Shown here: one piece after another, positions 45,333 to 52,505 of the stretch
Numbering within the stretch: the stretch's first letter is position 1
How the letters are laid out: each line of letters opens with the position of its first letter
Assembly: GCA_963809795.1 (NCBI GenBank)
Contig: CAWELN010000007.1
Span: 62,001 to 126,000, forward strand
DNA: 64,000 bases
Origin: DASUAS01 sp963809795
GTDB taxonomy: Bacteria > Actinomycetota > Acidimicrobiia > IMCC26256 > DASPTH01
Reading direction: 5' to 3'
The notes under the pieces: generated by a model
What the model was told of the DNA's origin: nothing
Databases searched by the model: none
The model's input: only the letters and a program-made list of their open reading frames with translations
Translations under genes and position numbers: made by a program

Positions 45333-45352
45333 GAACCGTCAGAAAGCGGTTC
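45333..45352. other. Inverted repeat in the gap before the DUF222-HNH gene
   Basis: GAACCG (45333-45338) and CGGTTC (45347-45352) form a perfect 6-nt inverted repeat around 8 nt. It may be an operator or a small hairpin. The 229-nt gap (45232-45460) holds this, a TTGACC element (45376-45381) and an SOS box; nothing else is visible. Confidence 0.35.
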
Positions 45353-45412
45353 CGCGGTACCGCTCGTGCGGACGATTGACCCTTGGCGCGGCTCGGTACG
45401 CACGGTACGCTA

Positions 45413-45426
45413 CGAACACACGTTCG
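45413..45426. promoter_or_regulatory. LexA-binding SOS box
   Basis: CGAACACACGTTCG is a perfect match to the actinobacterial SOS box (CGAAC, four bases, GTTCG). It lies 34 nt before the GTG of the DUF222-HNH gene. LexA-regulated 13E12-repeat (DUF222) genes are known in Mycobacterium tuberculosis, which makes the pairing credible. Confidence 0.8.
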
Positions 45427-45460
45427 ATCACTTCCCCAGGTCCGACCTTGAGGAGGTCAC

Positions 45461-46801
45461 GTGGACACGAGGGAAGTCGACGCACCCGACACGATGCCGC
45501 TGGAGCGGCTCGAGGCGGAGATCACCACGCTCGCCGGGCACCTGGCAGCCGGCGAGTGCCGCTGGCTGCAGCTCCTTGCCGAGTACGACCGACGTGCCGG
45601 GTACTCACAATGGGGCTGCTACAGCCTCGTGCAATGGCTCGGGTGGCACTGCGGGCTCGACGCCCGCGCCGCCCGCGACAAGCTCCGGGTCGCGCACGCG
45701 CTCGAAGCGCTCCCGACCATCACCGAGGAGTTCGCGGCCGGGCGTTTGAGCTACTCGAAGGTGCGGGCACTCACCCGCGTCGCCACGCCGATGAACGAGG
45801 GCGACCTGGTGATGCTGGCGCAGCATGCGACCGCCTCACAGGTCGAGCGGATCGTGTCCGCGTACCGCGGCGTGCTCAGCGTCGAGCAGGAGGTCGAAGC
45901 GGCGAACCGTCAGGTGGCGGAGCAGTACCTGCGCACCGACTGGGAGGATGACGGGACGATGGTCATCCACGCCCGGGTGCCGGCGGAGGTCGGCGCGGTC
46001 GTGCTGAAGGCGCTCGAAAGTGCACACGAGCACCTGTGTGCCGATGCGCGTGGTCACGGTGGTCCCGCGGGACCTGTCCACAGGCTTCGGAGTGCCACGA
46101 ACGTCGATGCGCTGCACGTGATGGCGGAATCGTTCCTGGCGAACGATCCCGCGGCCCGCACGGGTGGTGACCGGTACCAGATCGTCGTGAACGTCGACGA
46201 GGACGTGCTCACCGACGACGCGCCGGACGGAGTGTGCGAGCTCGACGGCGGTCCGAGGCTGGCGCCGGAGACGGTACGTCGGCTCGGGTGCGACGCGTCG
46301 ACGGTGCTGGTCATCCGCCGGAAGGACGGCACGATCCTCACCGCGACGAACAAGACCCAGGCGATCCCACGGCGGGTGCGGCGCATGGTGCACGCGAGGG
46401 ACAAGGGCTGCCGGTTCCCCGGGTGCGGTCAGCGGGCCTTCGTCGAGGCACACCACATCCACCACCGGGCGCACGGAGGCAGCAACGAGCTCGACAACCT
46501 GGTCGAGCTCTGCTGGTTCCATCACCGACTCGTGCACGAGGGCGGCTGGACGCTCCGCTTCGACGGCGACGGCAACGTGGTCGTCACCAACCCGGTCGGC
46601 AACGTCATTCCCTCCCTCGTGCACCTCCGTGGGGAGGCGAACGCCGTGGAGCGCCGGAATCGCGCCGCCGGAATCGCGGTCGACGCGACCGCGATCACGC
46701 CCCGCTGGTACGGCGATCCCCTCGACCTCGGGCACATCACCACCGCGCTCTGGTGCGCCGACCAGCGGGAGGGGCAGCCGCCTCCGGGCCGTCTGAACTG
46801 A
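45461..46801 (+). CDS. DUF222 and HNH endonuclease domain protein (13E12 repeat family)
   Basis: A 446-residue protein. The N-terminal DUF222 domain (RRAGYSQWGCYSLVQWLGWH, AARDKLRVAHALEALPTIT, EFAAGRLSYSKVRALTRVA) is followed by an HNH nuclease motif: RDKGCRFPGCGQRAFVEAHH, IHHRAHGGSNELDNLVELCW, FHHRLVHEGGW. It starts with GTG after TTGAGGAGG. This actinobacterial family is often multicopy and behaves like a mobile or damage-inducible element; a perfect SOS box lies just upstream. It interrupts the usual infB-ylxP junction. Confidence 0.92.
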   Translation: MDTREVDAPDTMPLERLEAEITTLAGHLAAGECRWLQLLAEYDRRAGYSQWGCYSLVQWLGWHCGLDARAARDKLRVAHALEALPTITEEFAAGRLSYSKVRALTRVATPMNEGDLVMLAQHATASQVERIVSAYRGVLSVEQEVEAANRQVAEQYLRTDWEDDGTMVIHARVPAEVGAVVLKALESAHEHLCADARGHGGPAGPVHRLRSATNVDALHVMAESFLANDPAARTGGDRYQIVVNVDEDVLTDDAPDGVCELDGGPRLAPETVRRLGCDASTVLVIRRKDGTILTATNKTQAIPRRVRRMVHARDKGCRFPGCGQRAFVEAHHIHHRAHGGSNELDNLVELCWFHHRLVHEGGWTLRFDGDGNVVVTNPVGNVIPSLVHLRGEANAVERRNRAAGIAVDATAITPRWYGDPLDLGHITTALWCADQREGQPPPGRLN

Positions 46802-46865
46802 GGGTACGGGGAACCCGTCGCCGCCGTCTGGACCGGGACGGGTACCCGGGCGCGAAGATGGGCCG

Positions 46866-47153
46866 GTGCACGCGGCGGCCATGAGCTTCGACCTCCACGT
46901 CCCGGAGAGCCGGTCGCTCAAGACGAAACGCGCCGCGATCCGCCCGATCGTCGACGGTTTGCGCCACCGGTTCCACGTCTCGGTGGCCGAGGTCGCGCAC
47001 CAGGATCAATGGCAGCGGGCGGAGATCGCGGTGGCGATCGTGGCCGAGAGCGACGGGCGCGTGCAGCACCTGCTCGACGGGGTCGAGCGGTTCGTCGCCG
47101 CCGCTCCCGCCATCGAGCTGCTCGGCACCGAGACCGCATGGTTGGAGACGTGA
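46866..47153 (+). CDS. ylxP: DUF503 family protein YlxP
   Basis: A 95-residue protein normally encoded between infB and rbfA. The motif MSFDLHVPESRSLKTKRAAI with HRFHVSVAEVAHQDQWQRAE is characteristic. The GTG at 46866 is preferred because family members begin a few residues before the first strand; the ATG at codon 6 is the alternative. The role is unclear, probably in ribosome assembly by association. Its stop overlaps the rbfA start. Confidence 0.9.
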   Translation: MHAAAMSFDLHVPESRSLKTKRAAIRPIVDGLRHRFHVSVAEVAHQDQWQRAEIAVAIVAESDGRVQHLLDGVERFVAAAPAIELLGTETAWLET

Positions 47154-47572
47154 GCCGCCACCACGCGCCCCGGCGATACCCGCGCATGGCGCGCGTGAAC
47201 GAGGTGGTGCGCGAGGCGCTGGGCGACGAGCTGGAGCGGCTCAACGATCCGCGCCTCGGGCTGGTCACGATCACCGGGGTCGACGTGAGCGCCGATCTGC
47301 GTCAGGCGACCGTCTACTATTCCGCGCTCGGGCGCTCGGAGAAGCGGGGTACGGGGGTCGTGCCGGAACTTGCACCGGAGCAACGGGTCACCACGCACGC
47401 CGCGTTACAGGCGGCGGCTCCTCACCTGCGCGCCGAGTTGGGACGCCAGGTGCGGCTGAAGTACACGCCCCAGCTGACGTTCACCGAGGACCCGGCCGTC
47501 GCCGCCGGCGACCGGATCGAGGCGATCATCCGCGACCTCCATCGCGACGACGCAGAGGACCCGGGCGAGTGA
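47150..47572 (+). CDS. rbfA: Ribosome-binding factor A
   Basis: RbfA binds the 30S near the 5' end helix of 16S rRNA and is needed for its maturation and for cold growth. The 140-residue protein shows RYPRMARVNEVVREALGDEL, LNDPRLGLVTITGVDVSADL and the C-terminal LGRQVRLKYTPQLTFTEDPA. The GTG start overlaps the ylxP stop, and its own stop overlaps the nrnA start, so the three are coupled. Confidence 0.95.
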   Translation: MSRHHAPRRYPRMARVNEVVREALGDELERLNDPRLGLVTITGVDVSADLRQATVYYSALGRSEKRGTGVVPELAPEQRVTTHAALQAAAPHLRAELGRQVRLKYTPQLTFTEDPAVAAGDRIEAIIRDLHRDDAEDPGE

Positions 47573-48540
47573 CCCTCACCAGCGTCGACTTCGAGCTGGC
47601 GCGGGCGGCGCTCGCCGTCGCCGAGGCCGATCAGGTCGCGCTGGCCTGCCACGTCAATCCCGACGGCGACGCCCTCGGCTCCCTGCTGGGCCTGTTCCAC
47701 GTGCTGCGGGCCGACGGCCGCGACGTCGTGGGCTCGTTCCCGCACCCGTTCTCGGTGGCGCCGCACTACCGCGAGCTGCCGGGCCTGGAGCTCCTGAGCC
47801 CTCCCGACGAGTTCCCGCGCGAGCCCGACGTCATGATCACCTTCGACTGCGGGTCGCTCGGCCGGCTCGGCGACCTCGAGCCCGCAGCCAAGGCCGCCCG
47901 CGAGCTCGTCGTGCTCGACCACCACGTCTCGAACACGCGCTACGGCACCATCAACGTGATCGACCCGGCCGCCGCCGCCAGCGGGGTGCTCGTGCGTCGG
48001 CTGGCGCTCGAGCTGGGCCTGCCGCTCACCAACGACGCCGCGGTGGCGCTGTACGCGGCGCTCGTGTGCGACACCGGGCGCTTCCAGTACGAGACCACCA
48101 CCCCGAGCGTCTTCGACCTGGCGCGTGAGCTCGTCACCTTCGACGTCCCGGTCTCCCGCCTGTCGCGCCAGCTGTTCGAGGAGCACCGCTTCGCGTACCT
48201 GAAGCTCCTGGGCGAGGCGCTCGCCGCCGCCGAGCTCGACGCCGATCGGCGGTTCGTGTGGACCGCGGTCACCCAGGACATGCTCCGGCGCCACGGCGTC
48301 ACGCTGGAGGAGGTCGAGGGCCTCATCGACATCGTCCGGCGGACCACCGAGGCCGAGGTCACCTGCGTGCTCAAGGAAGAGGTCGACGGATCGGTGCGGG
48401 TCAGCCTCCGCTCCCTCGGTGACGTCGACGTGCGCGTCATCGCGGCCGACCACGGCGGGGGAGGCCACCGCTTCGCGGCCGGCTTCGAGTCGACCCTCGA
48501 CATCGCCTCGGTCGTCGCGACCATCCGCGACGCCCTCTAA
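47569..48540 (+). CDS. nrnA: DHH-family bifunctional oligoribonuclease / PAP phosphatase NrnA
   Basis: NrnA degrades very short RNAs and can dephosphorylate pAp. The 323-residue protein carries the DHH-phosphoesterase motifs: ACHVNPDGDALGSLLGLFHV (motif I), MITFDCGSLGRLGDLE (II), VLDHHVSNTRYGTINVID (DHH motif III) and ALVCDTGRFQYETTTPS (IV). The C-terminal DHHA1 domain ends with AADHGGGGHRFAAGFES. It lies between rbfA and truB as in other Actinobacteria. A GTG start overlaps the rbfA stop. Confidence 0.94.
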   Translation: MTLTSVDFELARAALAVAEADQVALACHVNPDGDALGSLLGLFHVLRADGRDVVGSFPHPFSVAPHYRELPGLELLSPPDEFPREPDVMITFDCGSLGRLGDLEPAAKAARELVVLDHHVSNTRYGTINVIDPAAAASGVLVRRLALELGLPLTNDAAVALYAALVCDTGRFQYETTTPSVFDLARELVTFDVPVSRLSRQLFEEHRFAYLKLLGEALAAAELDADRRFVWTAVTQDMLRRHGVTLEEVEGLIDIVRRTTEAEVTCVLKEEVDGSVRVSLRSLGDVDVRVIAADHGGGGHRFAAGFESTLDIASVVATIRDAL

Positions 48541-48551
48541 GCCCTGCACGC

Positions 48552-49433
48552 GTGATGCGCGACGGCCTGGTCGTGGTCGACAAGCCGGCCGGCTTCACGT
48601 CGCACGACGTCGTGGCCAAGCTGCGCAAGGTCTACGGCCAGCGTCGGGTCGGTCACGCGGGGACCCTCGATCCCGACGCCACCGGTGTGCTGCTCGTCGG
48701 GCTCGGTCGCGCCACGCGGTTGCTGCGCTACCTGTCCGAGTCGGGCAAGGCCTACCGCGGCCGCGTCGTGTTCGGCATCGCGACGAGCACGCTCGACGCC
48801 GCCGGCGAGGTGGTCGACCAGCGCCCGATGCCGATCACGAGCGACGACGTCGAGCGCGCGCTGCCGGCGTTCGTGGGCGACATCGAGCAGTTGCCGCCGA
48901 TGGTGTCCGCGGTGAAGGTCGGCGGGCGTCGGCTGCACGAGCTCGCGCGCGCCGGCGAGGAGGTGGAGCGAGCGCCCCGTCCCGTGCACGTGGACGAGTT
49001 CGCGCTCGAGTCGTTCCAACCCGGCGCGTACCCGGAGGGCACGTTCCTGGTCGAGTGCGGGAGCGGAACGTACGTGCGCACGCTCGCCGCCGACCTCGGC
49101 GCCGCGCTCGGTGGGTGCGCGCATCTCGCGGAGCTGCGGCGGCTGCGCGTCGGCTCGTTCACGATTCAGGAGGCGCGGCCACTGGCCGACATCGAGGCTG
49201 CGCCGGACGACGCCGTGCTGTCGCTCGTCGTCGCCATGCGCGATCTCGAGCGTGTCGACGTCGACGACGAACAGGCACGGGCCGTCAGCCACGGGGTGTC
49301 GTTCGCGTGTGGCGCGCTGGTCGTGCGCGGCGACGGTCCCTACGCGCTGGTCGGTCCCGACGGCACCCTGCTCGCGGTGTACGACGCGCGCGGCGCGGCG
49401 CTGCGGCCCGCCGTCGTGGTCACGGGGTCCTGA
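48552..49433 (+). CDS. truB: tRNA pseudouridine(55) synthase TruB
   Basis: TruB makes pseudouridine 55 in the T-loop of tRNAs. The 293-residue protein has the catalytic aspartate motif RVGHAGTLDPDATGVLLVG (about residues 32-50), the N-terminal LVVVDKPAGFTSHDVVAKLR and the ECGSGTYVRTLAADLGAALG motif. A C-terminal PUA-like extension is present. The first of two adjacent ATGs is used. ribF follows after 3 nt. Confidence 0.95.
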   Translation: MMRDGLVVVDKPAGFTSHDVVAKLRKVYGQRRVGHAGTLDPDATGVLLVGLGRATRLLRYLSESGKAYRGRVVFGIATSTLDAAGEVVDQRPMPITSDDVERALPAFVGDIEQLPPMVSAVKVGGRRLHELARAGEEVERAPRPVHVDEFALESFQPGAYPEGTFLVECGSGTYVRTLAADLGAALGGCAHLAELRRLRVGSFTIQEARPLADIEAAPDDAVLSLVVAMRDLERVDVDDEQARAVSHGVSFACGALVVRGDGPYALVGPDGTLLAVYDARGAALRPAVVVTGS

Positions 49434-49436
49434 GCC

Positions 49437-50394
49437 GTGCGGATCGTCGACGACCTCACCGCGCTCTCGAACGCGCTCACCGGTCCGGCCGGGAGTCGGG
49501 GCGCGGTCGTCACCATCGGCGTGTACGACGGCGTGCACCTCGGCCACCACGCGGTGCTCCGCCTGGTGCGCGAGCTCGCCGACGCGCGCGGGCTCGCGGC
49601 GGTGTGCGTGACCTTCGATCGCCACCCGGCCGAGGTCGTGCGCCCGGAGTCGGCGCCGCGGCTGCTGACGTCGCAGGAGCAGAAGCTCGAGCTCCTCGAC
49701 GCCACCGGCTACCTCGATCTCGCCTTCGTGCTGCACTTCGACGAGGCCCGCAGCCGCGAGCCTGCCGACGACTTCGTGCGGGAGGTCCTCGTCGCCGCCG
49801 CGGCACGCGCGGCTCGTGGTGGTGGGCGCCGACTTCCACTTCGGGCGCGCCCGCGGCGGCGATGTCGCCTTGCTCCAACGGATGGGGGCCGAGCTGGGGT
49901 TCGAGGTGCTCGGCGTCGGGCTCGAGGCCGCGCCCGGGGGCACGATCTACTCGTCGACCCGCATCCGCGAGCTGCTCGCCGAGGGCGACGTCGACGGCGC
50001 CGCCGCGCTGCTCGGTCGGCCGCACGAGGTGCGCGGCACCGTCGTCGAGGGTGACCGGCGGGGGAGGGAGCTCGGGTACCCGACGGCCAACGTCGCGGTC
50101 CCCGGCCGCGTCTGCCTCCCGGCCGACGGCATCTACGCGGGTACGTTCATCGGCGCCGACGGGGTGGAGCGCATGACCGCCCTGTCGCTCGGGCGGCGGC
50201 CCACGTTCTACGACGCGGCCGACGCGTCGCTGCTCGAGGCGTACGTGCTCGACTTCGACGGCGACCTCTACGGGCAGGCCGCGCGGGTGCGCTTCATGAG
50301 CAGATTGCGGGGGGAAGTGAAGTTCGACTCGGTCGATGCCCTGGTCGGCCAGATCGAGCGCGACGTCGCCGACACGAGGCGCGCCTTGTCCTGA
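49437..50394 (+). CDS. ribF: Bifunctional riboflavin kinase / FAD synthetase (one extra base in the reading frame)
   Basis: RibF phosphorylates riboflavin and adenylates FMN to FAD. The N-terminal FAD-synthetase half (VVTIGVYDGVHLGHHAVLRL, VCVTFDRHPAEVVRPESAPR) runs to REVLVAAA. A surplus base at about 49803-49810 then shifts the frame. RLVVVGADFHFGRARGGDVA, the YSSTRIRELLAEGDV motif and the kinase half (RGRELGYPTANVAVPG) follow. Corrected length is 318 residues, normal for RibF. GTG start 3 nt after truB. Confidence 0.93.
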
Positions 50395-50426
50395 TTCTCC
50401 GCGCGCCGTGCGCGAAGGTACTGAGC

Positions 50427-51939
50427 GTGGAGCAGGGCAGGAGCGACTCGGGAGCCGGTGTGCCCCGGCGCGACTTCCTGCGCGCCGCCGGTGCGGTCGC
50501 CGGTGGGGTCGCGCTCGGTGGCCGCAGCGCCCTCGGCGCGCTCGCACCGCGCCGGCTCCCCCGGGCCCGCCTCCCCCAGGGTCGGCTGCTCGAGACGCAA
50601 CCGTCGGACTGTCCGATCGACACCGTCGTCGTCATCATGATGGAGAACCGGTCGTTCGACCACTACCTCGGCTGGCTCGGCGGAGACGAGCACTACCTCG
50701 AGCGCGGTCGTTCGCGTTACGGGAAGAAGTTCACCGTCGACGCCAAGACCGACATGGCCTACGTCGACGCGGTCGGGAAGCTCCACCGCACCCACCACCT
50801 CGTCCGGGGGAGCGCGGAGCCGCACCCGTTCCGCGGCTGTGGGCACCCGATCCCGGGTCACAGCTGGTACGAAGGGAGAACCGAGCTGGCGGACGGCTTC
50901 CTCGCGGACGGCACCGGGAACGACACGTACGCGTTGGGGTACTACCTCGCCGACGACCTCCCCCTGCACGGGCACCTCGCGCGGCGTTTCACCACGCACG
51001 ACCGGTCTTTCGCGTCGCTCTGCGCGGGCACGTTCCCGAACCGCCAGTATGCGTACACCGCGCAGTCGAACGGCGAGCGCGAGGACCCGGGGCTGTTGCG
51101 CCCGGGCATGTTCACGACGCCGACCATCTTCGGGAAGCTGCGCGAGGCGGGGGTCCCGTTCACCACGTACCACACCGACATCCCCCTCCTCGCGCTCTGG
51201 GGCAGCGAGTTCGACGAGTTCATCAAGCCGGTCGACGACTACTTCGAGGAGTGCGCGAGCGGCACCCTGCCCAACGTCGTGGTGGTCTCGCCGGGGTTCC
51301 GCGGCGACCTTGCGCACCGACGACCACTCGCAGGGCGACGTCCGCCTGGGCCAGCGGTTCATCCGCGAGGTCTTCAACGCCTTCGCCACCTCACCGCAGT
51401 GGGAGGGCGGGCTCTTCATCCTCACGTACGACGAGTGGGGCGGCTTCTTCGACCACGTGAAGCCGCCGATCCTGGCCGACCAGCGCGCGACCGCGGACCT
51501 GAACACCAGCTTCGGGCTCGCCGGTTTCCGCGTTCCCACCATCCTGGCGTCGCCGTACGCGCGACCGGGCTTCGTCGACCATCGCACCTACGACCACACC
51601 TCGATGCTGCGGTTCGTCGAGTGGCGCTTCCTGGGCGCGCCGCCCGAGGGCCCGGGCGGCGCCGCCACCTGGAACCTCACGCTGCGCGACCGCAACGCCC
51701 GCAACGTGGCCGCGGCTCTCGGGGCGACGAATCCCGATCCCGAGCTCGGCTTCGACGTCCACGACATCGAGATCGGTCCGTACAGCGCGGCCTGCCCACC
51801 GAACGAGCCGACCGCGGCGCCGCCGCGGCCGCAGGGCGAGCACCCCGACCCCTTCCTCGTCAGCCAGGAGCTGGAGGAGAAGCTGGGTCGCGAGTACCCG
51901 CTCCCCCAGCATCAGCCCTGGCTCGACGCCCGGCTCTGA
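50427..51939 (+). CDS. Tat-exported alkaline-phosphatase-fold phosphoesterase (phospholipase C / AcpA family; one extra base)
   Basis: A phosphoesterase-family protein of about 503 residues. It begins with a twin-arginine signal (VPRRDFLRAAGAVAGGVALG). The catalytic-site segment is VVVIMMENRSFDHYLGWLGG (Glu-Asn metal site and nucleophile region), and later LFILTYDEWGGFFDHVKPP and FRVPTILASPYARPG carry the second metal site. The frame breaks once, at the TT of 51310-51311: before it PNVVVVSPGFRGDL, after it RTDDHSQGDVRLGQRFIREV. Likely substrates are phospholipids or phosphate esters outside the membrane. It lies between ribF and rpsO. Confidence 0.86.
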
Positions 51940-52017
51940 GCTCCCGCCCCCGAGGCCCGTCCTGGCCGGCCGCGAGGCCCGCCCGAGGTCCGTCCGCGGC
52001 CTCCTGCGCCCCTCTGG

Positions 52018-52052
52018 TAGGATCCTCCGTTGGTCCGCTGGTCGTCACCAGC
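52018..52052 (+). promoter_or_regulatory. rpsO promoter -10 and leader hairpin
   Basis: TAGGAT (52018-52023) is a good -10 in the 145-nt gap after the phosphoesterase gene. The leader then folds a 6-bp stem GCTGGT/ACCAGC (52037-52052) with a CGTC loop, 32 nt before the rpsO ATG. S15 autoregulates by binding its own leader in other bacteria; a similar role is possible here. Confidence 0.4.
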
Positions 52053-52084
52053 CCGTCTGCAAGCAGGAAAGATCTCCTCAGCGC

Positions 52085-52342
52085 ATGCCCGACACCACCG
52101 CCACGATCGCCGAGCACCGCCTCCACGAGTCCGACACCGGCTCGACGGAGGTCCAGGTGGCCCTGCTCACCGCACGGATCAACCACCTGACCGAGCACTT
52201 GAAGGTCCACAAGAAGGACCATCACTCTCGCCGCGGCCTGCTCATGCTCGTGGGTCGGCGGCGTCGGCTGCTCGACTACCTCCGGCGCAACGACGTCGAG
52301 CGGTACCGCGCGCTGATCGCCAAGCTCGGCCTGCGCCGGTAG
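52085..52342 (+). CDS. rpsO: 30S ribosomal protein S15 (uS15)
   Basis: Small-subunit protein S15, 85 residues after the start Met is counted, slightly short of the 88-89 norm. Conserved stretches are HESDTGSTEVQVALLTARIN, HLTEHLKVHKKDHHSRRGLL and LVGRRRRLLDYLRRNDVERY. The protein ends ALIAKLGLRR. It precedes pnp, the nearly universal rpsO-pnp pair. Confidence 0.98.
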   Translation: MPDTTATIAEHRLHESDTGSTEVQVALLTARINHLTEHLKVHKKDHHSRRGLLMLVGRRRRLLDYLRRNDVERYRALIAKLGLRR

Positions 52343-52389
52343 CGGACCGCACAACCGAGAACATCAGAACCACTGCGAGCGCGACGACG

Positions 52390-52448
52390 GTTGTCAGTCG
52401 CCACCGCCCGGGTCGCCCCCACGACGGGTCGCTCCGGACGGCGACAAC
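52390..52448 (+). promoter_or_regulatory. Long stem-loop in the rpsO-pnp intergenic leader
   Basis: GTTGTC-AGT-CGCC (52390-52402) can pair with GGCGACAAC (52440-52448), leaving a 3-nt bulge and a G+C-rich inner loop. It lies 57 nt before the pnp ATG in the 163-nt spacer. In enterobacteria an RNase III-cut stem-loop at this place controls PNPase synthesis; by analogy this may be a processing or autoregulatory site. Confidence 0.4.
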
Positions 52449-52505
52449 TGGGAATCGCCACGCCTCGCCCGATCACCCGAGTGGGTGAGAGAGGAGCGCG
52501 TTCCC

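Noticed and set aside
45333..45352. Second SOS box at the GAACCG/CGGTTC inverted repeat
   Set aside because: The arms differ from CGAAC/GTTCG and the spacing is 8, not 4, so it does not fit LexA.
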